From positions 1 through 64,000 of the forward strand of contig NZ_JAOEJU010000023.1 of the NCBI RefSeq assembly GCF_025447595.1: DNA of 64,000 bases, written 5' to 3'. The notes beneath the pieces were generated by a model. The model did no database searches. It saw nothing but the letters and a program-made list of their open reading frames with translations, and had not been told where the DNA came from. Source of the stretch: Pseudomonas koreensis. Its GTDB lineage: Bacteria; Pseudomonadota; Gammaproteobacteria; Pseudomonadales; Pseudomonadaceae. Shown piece by piece: positions 8,996 to 18,450 of this stretch. The position numbers were made by a program, and so were the translations under genes. Numbering within the stretch: the first letter of the stretch is position 1; each line of letters starts with the position of its first letter.

Positions 8996-9637
8996 TATTT
9001 CGTTGTCGCCGATGACAAAGATCCGACAGCTGTCTTCCTTCTCCACCGGATAACCGCCGGTGAAGGCGCCAAACGCCGGCAACAGGCTGATGCGTTCCCC
9101 CTGCCTGAAACACGCCAGCCGCAAACGCTGACGCCCCTTGCCGTTCAATCGATAAACCGGGTGGACGTGGCCTGCAAGCACGTGGCGTTCGGGGTGCGGA
9201 TCGGGCTCGTGTTGTAACGCGAAGGGCCCGAGCAGCAACGGCTCCGGCACCACCCGAATGTTCAGCGACTGCGGCGGATCACCGGCACGTTTATCGTGAT
9301 TGCCGCGAATCAGTGTGATCGGCAGATCGGCGTGGCGTGAGCGCCACTCAGCCAAAACACTCAAAGTGCCCAAGGCATGCGAACCCGGCCCGTGCAGAAA
9401 ATCCCCAAGAAAGATCAGTTGCCGACACGGCAGTTTCGCCAGCAACTGCTCGATCACGGCGATGTTGCTCGCCGTGGTGCCCTGCGGCACCGGTTGCCCC
9501 AGGCGACGGTAGGCGGCAGCCTTGCCGAAATGTACATCGGCAATCAGTAGCGCCTGTTGCGCCGGCCAGTACAGGGCTTTTTCCGGCAACAACCAGAGGT
9601 CTTCGCCTGCCAGACGCACGGGGTAGGGCGCGTTCAT
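8981..9637 (-). CDS. pdeM: ligase-associated metallophosphoesterase PdeM
   Basis: This 218-aa calcineurin-like phosphoesterase carries the full metal motif set in order: DVHFGK (about residue 34), GDFLHG (about 77), RGNHD (about 110) and GHVHP (about 156). The family is known from bacterial ligase-associated DNA damage response clusters. Its ATG overlaps the stop of the upstream helicase gene by 1 nt, so the two are translationally coupled. The ligase and exonuclease of the set lie 7 kb upstream. Confidence 0.92.
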   Translation of the reverse strand: MNAPYPVRLAGEDLWLLPEKALYWPAQQALLIADVHFGKAAAYRRLGQPVPQGTTASNIAVIEQLLAKLPCRQLIFLGDFLHGPGSHALGTLSVLAEWRSRHADLPITLIRGNHDKRAGDPPQSLNIRVVPEPLLLGPFALQHEPDPHPERHVLAGHVHPVYRLNGKGRQRLRLACFRQGERISLLPAFGAFTGGYPVEKEDSCRIFVIGDNEIWPVG

Positions 9638-12123
9638 CAGGATTGGCCCTTGTCAGCGGTTTTCTCCAGATCGCCAACCATTCGCCGGATCCGGTCGGCG
9701 AGTTTTTCCGAACTCATGCTTTCGCGCATGCGCTCCACCAGCAGCGGGAAGCCGAGCGGTGTAGGACGTTTGATCAGGTGCATGTCCAGTTTCATCCGGT
9801 TGATTCGCTCCAGCGTCTGTTCCAGTCGACGAATATCCAGTTCTTCTCGTAAGACTTCTTCCCCGGCCTGCGCCAGCAACAGATTGTCGGCGTCGTATTG
9901 TTTGAATACCTCGAAAAACAGTCCGCTGGAGGCCTGCACCTGACGGGTACTTTTTGGCGCGCCGGGGTAACCGGCGAACACCAAGCCCGCAATCCGGGCG
10001 ATTTCCCGAAACCTGCGCAACGCCAGTTCGCCCGCGTTGAGGCTGGCCAGCACATCCCTCAATAAGTCCTCGGGACTGAGCAGGGCGGCGTCCAGTTGCA
10101 CAGACCAGTCAACGGGCGTGGCGCTGAGCAATTCCAGTCCGTAATCGTTGACCGCAATCGAGAAGGTCACAGGCAGGCGCTGACTGACCCGCCACGCCAG
10201 CAGACTGGCCAATCCCAGATGCACCTGACGTCCGGCAAACGGGTAGAGGAAAAGGTGCCAGCCTTCGCGGGACTTCAACACTTCGGCCAGCAAACTGTCG
10301 GCTGTCGGCAAACCGGACCAGCGCATCTGTGTTTCCAGCAAGGGTCTCAAGGCCTGCATTTCCGGGCCGGCAAACTCACCGTGTGCCGCAGCGCTGAATC
10401 GAGTGACTACGGCTTCAGCGAGTTCGCTGGACAGCGGCATACGCCCGCCATTCCATCGCGGTACGGCGGCTTTTTTTGCCGTGCTGCGTTTGACATAGGC
10501 GGTCATGTTTTCCACCCGCACCAGTTCCAGCAGGCGTCCGGCGAACAGGAAGCCGTCGCCGGGCTTGAGACGGGCGATAAAGCCTTCTTCAACGCTGCCC
10601 AGCTGTTTGCCGCCACCGCCCTTGCTCCAGAATTTCAAATGGATTGCGGCGTCGCTGACGATGGTACCGATGCTCATCCGATGGCGGCGCGCCAACCGGG
10701 CATCGGGGACGCGCCAGATCCCGTGCTCATCCGGCTCGACCCGGCGGTAATCCGGGTACGCGGTCAGCGACATCCCGCCGTGGCGTACGAACGCCAGCGC
10801 CCAGGCCCAGTCCGCGAGCGTCAGGTCGCGATAGGCCCAGGCGCTGCGGACTTCTTCGTACAAATCCTCAGGAATAAAGCCACCGCCCAGCGCCATGCTG
10901 ACCAGGTGCTGAACCAGTACATCCAGCGGTTTGTGCGGTGACAGTCGCGGCTCGATCCGCTGCTGCGACACGGCATCGCGGGCGGCAGCGGCTTCGATCA
11001 GCTCCAGGCTGTGCGTCGGCACCAGAGTTACCCGCGATGTTCGACCGGGCGCATGGCCCGAACGCCCGGCACGCTGCATCAGCCGCGCCACACCTTTGGC
11101 CGACCCTATTTGCAGAACGCGCTCCACCGGCAGGAAATCCACCCCCAGATCCAGACTTGAGGTGCAGACCACGGCTTTGAGTTGGCCGTTCTTCAGCGCC
11201 TGCTCGACCCAGTCGCGGGTGTCGCGGGACAGCGAACTGTGGTGCAGGGCGATCAAGCCGGCCCAGTCCGGCCGCGCCTCCAGCAACGCCTGATACCAGA
11301 TTTCCGACTGCGCCCGCGTGTTGGTGAACACCAGGCTGCTGGCGCACACCTCCAGTTCGGCGACCACCTGCGGCAACATCTTCAGACCGATATGCCCGGC
11401 CCAGGGAAAACGCTCGATCTGCGGTGGGAGCAGGGTATCGACACGCAGCGTTTTATCGCTTTGACCCTGAACACTTACGCCACCGCCCTGTGGGATCAAC
11501 ACCTGTTCGGCGTGGGATTGACTGCCAAGCGTCGCGGAAACACCCCAGACAATCAGTTGCGGATGCCAGCGGCGCAACCGGGCGAGGGCCAGTTGCAATT
11601 GCACGCCGCGTTTGTTGCCGAGCAATTCGTGCCATTCATCCACCACGACCATGCGTAGCGTCGACAACGCCGTTTGTGCGTCGGCGCGGGCGAGCATCAG
11701 GGTCAGGCTTTCCGGGGTGGTGATCAGCGTGGTCGGCAGGCGTCGGTTCTGCCGGGCGCGCTCGCTGCTGCCGGTGTCGCCGGTACGCAGGCCGACGCTC
11801 CAGGGAATCTGCAGATCGTCCAGCGGCGCTTGCAGGGCACGCGCGGTGTCGGCGGCCAGCGCGCGCATCGGCGTGATCCACAACACGGTGAGCGGTTCGG
11901 CAGGCGGCTGGCGTTTGCGAGTGGTTTCAGCAACAGGCCCGGAGCGGGCAAACCGATTGAGCGCGGCAAACCACACCGCGTAGGTTTTACCGGCACCGGT
12001 GCTGGCGTGCAGCAGGCCGGATTCGCCACGTTTGACCGCCGTCCACACCTGTTTCTGAAAGGCGAACGGCTTCCAGTCGCGGGCGCTGAACCAGTGTTTG
12101 GCGAAGTCGGTGGAAGTGCCCAT
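9637..12123 (-). CDS. ligase-associated DEXH-box helicase (Lhr-like)
   Basis: This 828-aa superfamily 2 helicase has Walker A in LLHASTGAGKT (about residue 40), the DExH box as VVDEWHELLGNKRG (about 165), a helicase C-terminal domain with QRAGRSGH, and the long Lhr-type C-terminal region. Lhr-family enzymes unwind DNA or RNA-DNA 3'-5'. The coupling with pdeM and the nearby ligase and exonuclease assign it to the ligase-associated DNA damage response group. Confidence 0.93.
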   Translation of the reverse strand: MGTSTDFAKHWFSARDWKPFAFQKQVWTAVKRGESGLLHASTGAGKTYAVWFAALNRFARSGPVAETTRKRQPPAEPLTVLWITPMRALAADTARALQAPLDDLQIPWSVGLRTGDTGSSERARQNRRLPTTLITTPESLTLMLARADAQTALSTLRMVVVDEWHELLGNKRGVQLQLALARLRRWHPQLIVWGVSATLGSQSHAEQVLIPQGGGVSVQGQSDKTLRVDTLLPPQIERFPWAGHIGLKMLPQVVAELEVCASSLVFTNTRAQSEIWYQALLEARPDWAGLIALHHSSLSRDTRDWVEQALKNGQLKAVVCTSSLDLGVDFLPVERVLQIGSAKGVARLMQRAGRSGHAPGRTSRVTLVPTHSLELIEAAAARDAVSQQRIEPRLSPHKPLDVLVQHLVSMALGGGFIPEDLYEEVRSAWAYRDLTLADWAWALAFVRHGGMSLTAYPDYRRVEPDEHGIWRVPDARLARRHRMSIGTIVSDAAIHLKFWSKGGGGKQLGSVEEGFIARLKPGDGFLFAGRLLELVRVENMTAYVKRSTAKKAAVPRWNGGRMPLSSELAEAVVTRFSAAAHGEFAGPEMQALRPLLETQMRWSGLPTADSLLAEVLKSREGWHLFLYPFAGRQVHLGLASLLAWRVSQRLPVTFSIAVNDYGLELLSATPVDWSVQLDAALLSPEDLLRDVLASLNAGELALRRFREIARIAGLVFAGYPGAPKSTRQVQASSGLFFEVFKQYDADNLLLAQAGEEVLREELDIRRLEQTLERINRMKLDMHLIKRPTPLGFPLLVERMRESMSSEKLADRIRRMVGDLEKTADKGQS

Positions 12124-12206
12124 GCCGGCGACGTGTGCTCTGAAGGTGTTCCTTCAGTGACCGCGCCGGTAAAGGACAAGTTTAATTTTGTACAAGCACA
12201 AACCAA

Positions 12207-12309
12207 TGTGGGAGCGAGCTTGGTCCGGGCGGCGATCCGACGAAAGCGTCTGGACATTCAAAAGATGTGTAACTGAATGTCCGCCTTCGCGAGCAAGCTC
12301 GCTCCCACA
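12207..12309. repeat. REPIN (paired REP palindromes)
   Basis: TGTGGGAGCGAGCTT (12207-12221) has its exact reverse complement at 12295-12309, with a GC-rich centre. This is the typical P. fluorescens REP word GTGGGAGCGAGC...GCTCGCTCCCAC. It lies between the helicase gene and the transporter operon. Confidence 0.88.
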
Positions 12310-12326
12310 GGGTTTGGTGCAAGCCG

Positions 12327-13091
12327 TTATTTGAGATTGCCGCTGAGGAATTGCTTCAGGCGTTCGCTTTTCGGATTGCCCAGCACTTCTTCGGGCGCGC
12401 CTTCTTCTTCCACCAGCCCCTGATGCAGGAACAGCACCTGGCTCGAGACCTTGCGCGCAAAGCTCATTTCATGGGTGACCATGATCATGGTCCGGCCTTC
12501 TTCGGCCAGGCCCTGAATCACCTTGAGCACTTCGCCGACCAGCTCCGGGTCCAGCGCCGACGTCGGTTCGTCGAACAGCATGACTTCCGGCTCCATGGCC
12601 AACGCGCGGGCAATCGCCACCCGTTGTTGCTGGCCGCCGGATAGGAACGCCGGGTATTGATCCGCCACCCGCGCCGGCAGACCGACCTTTTCCAGATAAC
12701 GGCGGGCGCGGTCGTCGGCTTCCTGTTTGCTGCAGCCCAGCACCCGGCGCGGGGCCATGGTGATGTTTTCCAGCACGGTCATGTGGCTCCACAGGTTGAA
12801 GTGCTGGAACACCATCGCCAGCCGGGTGCGCAGGCGTTGCAGTTCATCGGCGTCGGCCACGTGCATGCCGTGGCGGTCGGTGACCATGCGGATCGCCTGG
12901 CCATCGAGGCTCATCGCGCCGTCGTTGGGTTGTTCGAGAAAGTTGATGCAGCGCAAAAAGGTGCTTTTGCCCGAGCCGCTGGCGCCGATCAGGCTGATCA
13001 CGTCGCCGGTCTTGGCCTTGAGCGAGACGCCTTTGAGCACCTGATGGTCGCCATAGCTTTTGTGCAGGCCTTCAACGGTCAATTTGTACAT
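12327..13091 (-). CDS. basic amino-acid ABC transporter ATP-binding protein (AotP/HisP type)
   Basis: This 254-aa ABC ATPase has Walker A GASGSGKST, a Q-loop, the signature LSGGQQQR, Walker B MLFDEP and the switch histidine in VTHE. The insertion around residues 68-85 (TDRHGMHVADADEL) is shared by HisP/AotP-type polar amino-acid importers. It is the last gene of a five-gene operon whose order (binding protein, permease, permease, AotO-like, ATPase) matches aotJQMOP of P. aeruginosa. No argR follows, unlike in that operon. Confidence 0.92.
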   Translation of the reverse strand: MYKLTVEGLHKSYGDHQVLKGVSLKAKTGDVISLIGASGSGKSTFLRCINFLEQPNDGAMSLDGQAIRMVTDRHGMHVADADELQRLRTRLAMVFQHFNLWSHMTVLENITMAPRRVLGCSKQEADDRARRYLEKVGLPARVADQYPAFLSGGQQQRVAIARALAMEPEVMLFDEPTSALDPELVGEVLKVIQGLAEEGRTMIMVTHEMSFARKVSSQVLFLHQGLVEEEGAPEEVLGNPKSERLKQFLSGNLK

Positions 13092-13104
13092 GGGACAGGC
13101 ATCC

Positions 13105-14223
13105 TCAAGGCGAAAGTAGATAGCCGCTGCGATAGGCTTCGGCGCCCGCGACGTGGGCGATCACCATCCCGGCCGTCGCCATGCGCCGCAGCGAGCGGGC
13201 ATAGAGCAGACCGGAAGCGGTGCAATGGACTGGCGTGACCCGGTCGCTGATCGGGTCGATGATTTCGGCGATTTTCTGCCCGGCTTCCAGCCACTGGCCG
13301 GGTGTGGCGCTGTACACCAGCAGCCCGCCGACAGGGGTGGCCACCGGTTCCACGCCGGCCAGCGGTGTGGCGGGATGTGGCAGCGCCGGCAAGGCTTTGG
13401 GCTCGCCGACGATGGCGCCGAAATGGATCAGGTAATCGATCAGCGCTTGGCAATCGCGACTGGCCAGCGGATGGGTGACATCCCCTTGGCCACGCAACTC
13501 GACGGTGACCGAGAAACTGCCGAGCGGAATCTCGAAGTGTTCGCCGAAGCGCTCCTTCAATTGCCACCACAGCAGGGTGAAGCACTCGTCGAACGACTGG
13601 CCGCCGGAGTCGGTGGCCAGCAGGCTCGCCTGGGATTCGATATAACGTGCCAGCGGCTCGACCTGCGGCCAGGCCTCGGGTGTGGTGTAGAGGTGAACCA
13701 CGGATTCGAAGTCGCAGTGCAGGTCCAGAACCATGTCCGCATCGCAGGCCAGCCGTTGCAGGGTCAGGCGTTGGGATTGCAACTGAGTCGTGGCGGTGTG
13801 GCGAGCGAGGGCGTTGCGCAGGCTGGACCGGATCAGTTCGAGGTTGCGCTGCGGGTCGTCGCTCAGTTGCGCTTCGATTTCGTTGCCGATTTCTTCGCTG
13901 AGGTCGACGAACCAGCGGTTGAAATTCTGCCCGCTCTCCAGCTCGTAGCGGCCCAGCGGTACATCCATCAGCACCTGTTCGAGGCCGACCGGATTGGCCA
14001 CCGGCACCAGCACGATTTCGCTGCGCAGGCGGCCGGCGGCTTCCAGCTCCGCCAGACGCTGCTTGAGGTGCCAGGCCACGAGCATGCCGGGCAGTTCGTC
14101 GGCGTGCAGCGAGGACTGGATGTAGATCTTGCCCTGGGCCTTGTCCGGGCCGAAGTGAAAGCTGTGGATCTGTCGTGCGGTCCCCGGCAGCGGGGCCAGC
14201 AGGTCGTGTATCTGGTGGCGCAT
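13105..14223 (-). CDS. succinylglutamate desuccinylase/aspartoacylase family protein (AotO-like)
   Basis: This 372-aa protein has a zinc carboxypeptidase-like fold: SLHADELPG (about 37-45) supplies His and Glu zinc ligands, DLHCD (about 168) another His, and VELRGQGD lies near the catalytic Glu region. The C-terminal beta-barrel holds PVGGLLVYSATPGQWLEAG, a lipoyl-like turn. The same gene type sits in the aot operon of P. aeruginosa as aotO, where its role is unclear; deacylating an N-acylated amino acid is an inference. Confidence 0.85.
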   Translation of the reverse strand: MRHQIHDLLAPLPGTARQIHSFHFGPDKAQGKIYIQSSLHADELPGMLVAWHLKQRLAELEAAGRLRSEIVLVPVANPVGLEQVLMDVPLGRYELESGQNFNRWFVDLSEEIGNEIEAQLSDDPQRNLELIRSSLRNALARHTATTQLQSQRLTLQRLACDADMVLDLHCDFESVVHLYTTPEAWPQVEPLARYIESQASLLATDSGGQSFDECFTLLWWQLKERFGEHFEIPLGSFSVTVELRGQGDVTHPLASRDCQALIDYLIHFGAIVGEPKALPALPHPATPLAGVEPVATPVGGLLVYSATPGQWLEAGQKIAEIIDPISDRVTPVHCTASGLLYARSLRRMATAGMVIAHVAGAEAYRSGYLLSP

Positions 14224-14235
14224 CTCAAAAGGGTC

Positions 14236-14946
14236 CTAGTGGGTCGGGCCAAGGAAGGCCAGCCATCGGCGTTCGGCAAGGCGGAACAGGCCGACCAGCG
14301 CAAAGGTGATGGTCAGGTAGATCAGCGCGGCGATGCCGAACGACTGGAAGGTCAGGAAGGTCGCCGAGTTGGCGTCCCGCGCGACTTTCAGGATGTCGGG
14401 GATGGTCGCGGTGAAAGCCACGGTGGTCGAGTGCAGCATCAGGATCACTTCGTTGCTGTAGTACGGCAACGAACGGCGCAGCGCCGACGGCATGATTACG
14501 TAGGCATACAGCTTCCAGCCGGTCAGGCCGTAGGCCTTGGCCGCTTCGACTTCGCCGTGGTTCATGCTGCGGATCGCCCCGGCGAAAATCTCCGTGGTAT
14601 AGGCGCAGGTGTTCAGGGCGAAGGCCAGGATCGTGCAGTTCATCGCATCGCGAAAGAAACTGTCGAGCACCGGTTGCGCTCGCACGGCGGCCAGGCTGTA
14701 GATCCCGGTGTAGCAGATCAGCAACTGGATATAGAGCGGCGTGCCACGGAACAGGTAGGTATAGAACTGCACCGGCCAGCGAATGTAGAAGTGCGGCGAG
14801 ACGCGAGCGATCGACAGCGGAATCGACACGATGAAACCGAAGAAGATCGAGGCGCTGAGCAGCCACATCGTCATCGCAAGGCCAGTGATGTTCTGGCCGT
14901 CGGTATAGAGGAAGGCTTTCCAGTATTCCTGCAGGAGTTCGATCAT
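14236..14946 (-). CDS. basic amino-acid ABC transporter permease (AotM/HisM type)
   Basis: This 236-aa inner-membrane permease has about five membrane segments and the BPD transport coupling loop (EAAKAYGLTGWKLYAYVIMPSA) that contacts the ATPase. FRGTPLYIQL is the family's conserved N-terminal motif. Its start overlaps the end of the upstream permease by 4 nt (ATGA), showing translational coupling. Confidence 0.92.
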   Translation of the reverse strand: MIELLQEYWKAFLYTDGQNITGLAMTMWLLSASIFFGFIVSIPLSIARVSPHFYIRWPVQFYTYLFRGTPLYIQLLICYTGIYSLAAVRAQPVLDSFFRDAMNCTILAFALNTCAYTTEIFAGAIRSMNHGEVEAAKAYGLTGWKLYAYVIMPSALRRSLPYYSNEVILMLHSTTVAFTATIPDILKVARDANSATFLTFQSFGIAALIYLTITFALVGLFRLAERRWLAFLGPTH

Positions 14947-15671
14947 CGTACGGCCTCCCGGGCACCGGCGGCGTAACGGCGTTCGAGCCAGCGTAGGATG
15001 AAATTCGAGGCACTGGTGATCAGCAGGTAGATCAACGCGGCGAGGACCAGGAAGTAAAACAGTTGATAGGTGCTTTTACCGGCGTCCTGCGCGGCCTTGA
15101 CCAGATCGGCCAGGCCGATGATCGAAACCAGCGCGGTGGCCTTGAGCATCACCATCCAGTTGTTGCCGATGCCCGGCAGGGCGAAGCGCATCATTTGCGG
15201 GAACACCACGAAACGAAAGCGCTGGCCGCGCTTGAGGCCATAGGCGGTGGCAGCTTCGACCTGACCGCGCGGTACGGCGAGAATCGCCCCGCGAAAGGTT
15301 TCAGTGAAGTACGCGCCATAAATGAAGCCCAAGGTCAGGACCCCGGCGCTGAATGGGTCGATCTCGATGTATTCCCATTCCAGGTAATCGGTGAGCGTCG
15401 TCAGCCAGGTTTGCAGGCTGTAGAAGATCAGCAGCATCAGCACCAGGTCCGGCACCCCGCGAATCAGCGTGGTGTAGAGCTGGGCGGGCAGGCGCAGCAG
15501 TTTGACTTTTGACAGCTTGGCACTGGCGCCGAGCAGGCCGAGCAACACGGCCACCAGCAGCGACAACGCCGACAATTTGATGGTCATCCAGGTGCCTTCC
15601 AACAGCAAAGGACCGAAGCCCTTGAGGCTGAAGGCGGAGAGCCCCAGATTTTGTAAGAGGTTTTCGAACAT
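14943..15671 (-). CDS. basic amino-acid ABC transporter permease (AotQ/HisQ type)
   Basis: This 242-aa permease has the RGVPDLVLMLL motif and the coupling loop EAATAYGLKRGQRFRFVVFPQMMR. It should form the membrane channel with the downstream permease. A hairpin terminator separates it from the binding-protein gene upstream, probably to give more binding protein than permease. Confidence 0.92.
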   Translation of the reverse strand: MFENLLQNLGLSAFSLKGFGPLLLEGTWMTIKLSALSLLVAVLLGLLGASAKLSKVKLLRLPAQLYTTLIRGVPDLVLMLLIFYSLQTWLTTLTDYLEWEYIEIDPFSAGVLTLGFIYGAYFTETFRGAILAVPRGQVEAATAYGLKRGQRFRFVVFPQMMRFALPGIGNNWMVMLKATALVSIIGLADLVKAAQDAGKSTYQLFYFLVLAALIYLLITSASNFILRWLERRYAAGAREAVR

Positions 15672-15693
15672 AAATCAGCAACCTGACTGAATG

Positions 15694-15721
15694 AAAAAGG
15701 CGCCCATCGAGGATGGGCGCC
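15694..15721 (-). terminator. intra-operon attenuating terminator after the binding-protein gene
   Basis: GGCGCCCATC (15699-15708) pairs with GATGGGCGCC (15712-15721), and on the minus strand TTTTT follows. It lies just downstream of the periplasmic binding protein stop and before the permeases. Confidence 0.85.
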
Positions 15722-15727
15722 GGGGCA

Positions 15728-16510
15728 TTATTTGCCGCTGTACAGATTCAGATCGCCAAAGTGTTTCTTTTGAATCTCGGCGTATTTGCCATCATCGTGT
15801 AACGCTTTGATACCTTTATCCAAAAGCGCTTTCAGCTCGGTGTTACCTTTCTTAATACCGACAGCGGTCTTGGCTGGCAGCAAGTGGTTGTCGACCGGTT
15901 CGCTGACGGCGTAGTCGGCACCCTGTGGCGACTTCAGAAAGCCCAGTTCGGCCTGCAACATGTCCTGAATGCCCGCATCGAGACGGCCGGAAGTCAGGTC
16001 GGAATACACCTGGTCCTGATTCTGATAGGCCTGGGTTTTCACGCCAGCCTTGTCCAGCACGGCTTTGGCATAGGCTTCCTGGATGGTGCCTTGCTCGTAG
16101 CCGACGGTTTTGCCTTTCAGCGAGGCGACGTCGTCGGTGATGCCCGAACCTTTTTTCGACACGTAGGCCGTCGGGCCGGAGAACAGCTCGCTGGAGAAGT
16201 CGATGACTTTTTCGCGGGCTTCGGTAACGGTCATCGACGAGATCACACCGTCGAATTTATTGGCCTTGAGGCCCGGAATCATGCCGTCGAAGTCACTTTC
16301 GACCCATTTGCACTTGACCTTCAGCTCGGCGCAGATCGCGTTGCCCAGATCGATGTCGAAGCCAACCAGGCTGCCGTCTGCCGCTTTCGACTCGAACGGT
16401 GCGTAGGAAGGGTCAACGCCAAACCGCAGTTCTTTGTATTCCTTGGCCAGCGCGGAGCCGGCGGCCATGCACAACGCCAGTGCAGAAAGGGTCAGCAATG
16501 CTTTTTTCAT
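15728..16510 (-). CDS. periplasmic basic amino-acid binding protein (AotJ/ArgT type)
   Basis: This 260-aa protein has a classic signal peptide (MKKALLTLSALALCMAAGSALA) and the solute-binding family 3 fold. FGVDPSYAPFESKAADGSLVGFD and the DFDGMIPGLKANKFD segment match the lysine/arginine/ornithine-binding clade. It should capture arginine or ornithine in the periplasm for the permeases downstream. The exact ligand is inferred from the operon type. Confidence 0.92.
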   Translation of the reverse strand: MKKALLTLSALALCMAAGSALAKEYKELRFGVDPSYAPFESKAADGSLVGFDIDLGNAICAELKVKCKWVESDFDGMIPGLKANKFDGVISSMTVTEAREKVIDFSSELFSGPTAYVSKKGSGITDDVASLKGKTVGYEQGTIQEAYAKAVLDKAGVKTQAYQNQDQVYSDLTSGRLDAGIQDMLQAELGFLKSPQGADYAVSEPVDNHLLPAKTAVGIKKGNTELKALLDKGIKALHDDGKYAEIQKKHFGDLNLYSGK

Positions 16511-16708
16511 TATTCAATCCCTAAGAACCAATATGAGCGCTTGTGGCGCGGAATGATTGTTACTGGAGCGCTTACGACTTATAGAAAGTAGCAATTTCCG
16601 AACCAGAGTCCCGAACAAGTGTTTTAAAAGGTGTAGGAAGTGCATGCCGGGGCCGGTCGGTGCACGAAAATGGGCGCGCCGGAAAAGCTGCACCAGGATG
16701 GTTCGGGG

Positions 16709-16739
16709 GATCATTCCCACGCGGAGCGTGGGAACGATC
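16709..16739. repeat. REP-like palindrome
   Basis: TTCCCACGC/GCGTGGGAA around a GGA loop, with TCAT and GATC flanks, matches a common pseudomonad palindrome family. It lies between the ligase stop and the transporter promoter region. Confidence 0.75.
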
Positions 16740-16761
16740 GGGGGAGGAGTGGGGGAAGGGG

Positions 16762-18450
16762 TCAGACCAGCAGGTTTTGCAAGGTCGCAAGGCTGTCGGC
16801 CTCGTCTACGGTCTTGTCCTGGCGCCAGCGCAACATGCGCGGGAAGCGCACGGCGATGCCGCTCTTGTGTCTGCGGGAGAGGGCGATGCCTTCGAAGCCC
16901 AGCTCGAACACCAGGCTCGGTTTCACGCTGCTGACCGGGCCGAATTTTTCCACGGTGGTTTTGCGCACGATGCTGTCGACTTCGCGCATTTCCGCGTCGG
17001 TCAGCCCGGAATAGGCCTTGGCGAACGGTACCAGCGCTCGCGCACTGGAGCCGGGCGGGCCGTCCCACACCGCAAAGGTGTAATCGCTGTAGAGACTGGC
17101 GCGGCGACCGTGGCCGCGCTGGGCGTAGATGAGTACCGCGTCGACGCTGAACGGATCGACCTTCCATTTCCACCACACGCCCATGTCCTTGGTGCGGCCG
17201 ACGCCGTACATCGCGTCCCGGGCCTTGAGCATCATGCCTTCGACCCCCAGGCGCCTGGAGGCCTCGCGCTGGCGGGCGAGGTCGAACCAGTCGTCACCCG
17301 TCAGGATCGGTGAAGGCAGCAGCACCGGGTTGTTGCATTTGGCGATGACCTGCTCCATTTGCTCACGACGCCTGGCCTGTGGCTGGTTGCGCCAGTCTTC
17401 GCCCTGCCATTCGAGCAGGTCGTAGGCGAGTACCACCACCGGCGCGTCTTCAAGGATTTTCCGGTCCAGCGACTTGCGGCCGATCCGCTGTTGCAACAGC
17501 GCGAACGGTTGCACTGCTGGGGCTTCCGTCGATTGCGGATCGAACGCATCTTCGGTGACCGGGCGCTGGTTCTTCCAGACCACGATTTCGCCGTCGATCA
17601 CCGTCCCGTCGGGCAAACCGTGCACCAGCGTATCGAGTTCGGGAAAGCGTTCGGTGACCAGTTCTTCGCCCCGGGACCAGATCCACAATTTCCCGTCGCG
17701 CTTGACCACCTGCGCGCGAATGCCATCCCACTTCCATTCCACCTGCCAGTGGCTGGCCGGCCCGAGCAGCGCGTCGAAGGTTTCCACCGGTTGCGCCAGC
17801 GCGTGGGCGAGGAAGAATGGGTAGGGCTGGCCACCGCGCTGGGCGTGTTCATCGCTGGATTCGGGAGCGATCAGTTTCAGGTAACTGGCGGCGTTCGGCC
17901 GATTGGACAGGTCGGTATAACCCACCAATCGTTGCGCCACGCGCTTGCTGTCCAGCCCGGCCATGGAAGCCAGGGCACGGGTTACCAGCAGTTTGGAAAC
18001 ACCGACCCGGAAGCTGCCGGTGATCAGTTTGATGCACAGCATCAGGCTCGGCCGATCCAGTTGCGCCCACAGCGCCGGCAGTTGGTGAGCGAGGTATTCC
18101 GGGGTTTCACCGCGCAGGGGCAGCAGTTTGTCTTCGATCCATTCGGCGAGCCCGGCCTCGGAGGTGTGCGGGTGTTCCGGCAGCACCAGCGAGATGGTTT
18201 CCGCCAGATCGCCGACCGCTTGATAGCTCTCCTCGAACAGCCACGGCGAAAGCCCGGACACCTCGACCGCGAGTTCCCGCAGGATCCGCACCGGCACCAG
18301 TTGCCGAGGTCGCCCGCCGGACAAAAAGTACACCGCCCACGCGGCATCCTGCGGTTGCGCCTGGGCGAAGTAGGTTTGCATGGCCGCCAGTTTGGCGTTG
18401 CTGGAGGTGGTGGCGTCTAGTTCGGCGTACAACCCGGCGAAGTCTTTCAT
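16762..18450 (-). CDS. ATP-dependent DNA ligase (ligase-associated repair set)
   Basis: This 562-aa ligase has an N-terminal DNA-binding domain and the adenylation motif EWKWDGIRAQ with nucleotidylated Lys240. Motif III (DGEIV), motif IV (EGMMLK) and motif V (WWKWK) follow, then an OB-fold domain. It seals nicks with ATP and is distinct from NAD-dependent LigA. Its start overlaps the stop of the exonuclease gene by 4 nt, so the two are coupled. Confidence 0.95.
   Translation of the reverse strand: MKDFAGLYAELDATTSSNAKLAAMQTYFAQAQPQDAAWAVYFLSGGRPRQLVPVRILRELAVEVSGLSPWLFEESYQAVGDLAETISLVLPEHPHTSEAGLAEWIEDKLLPLRGETPEYLAHQLPALWAQLDRPSLMLCIKLITGSFRVGVSKLLVTRALASMAGLDSKRVAQRLVGYTDLSNRPNAASYLKLIAPESSDEHAQRGGQPYPFFLAHALAQPVETFDALLGPASHWQVEWKWDGIRAQVVKRDGKLWIWSRGEELVTERFPELDTLVHGLPDGTVIDGEIVVWKNQRPVTEDAFDPQSTEAPAVQPFALLQQRIGRKSLDRKILEDAPVVVLAYDLLEWQGEDWRNQPQARRREQMEQVIAKCNNPVLLPSPILTGDDWFDLARQREASRRLGVEGMMLKARDAMYGVGRTKDMGVWWKWKVDPFSVDAVLIYAQRGHGRRASLYSDYTFAVWDGPPGSSARALVPFAKAYSGLTDAEMREVDSIVRKTTVEKFGPVSSVKPSLVFELGFEGIALSRRHKSGIAVRFPRMLRWRQDKTVDEADSLATLQNLLV

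Noticed and set aside
13153..14976. 607-codon plus-strand frame across the transporter genes
   Set aside because: It crosses two well-supported permease/AotO genes and has a shadow-like Gln/Arg/Val-rich composition.
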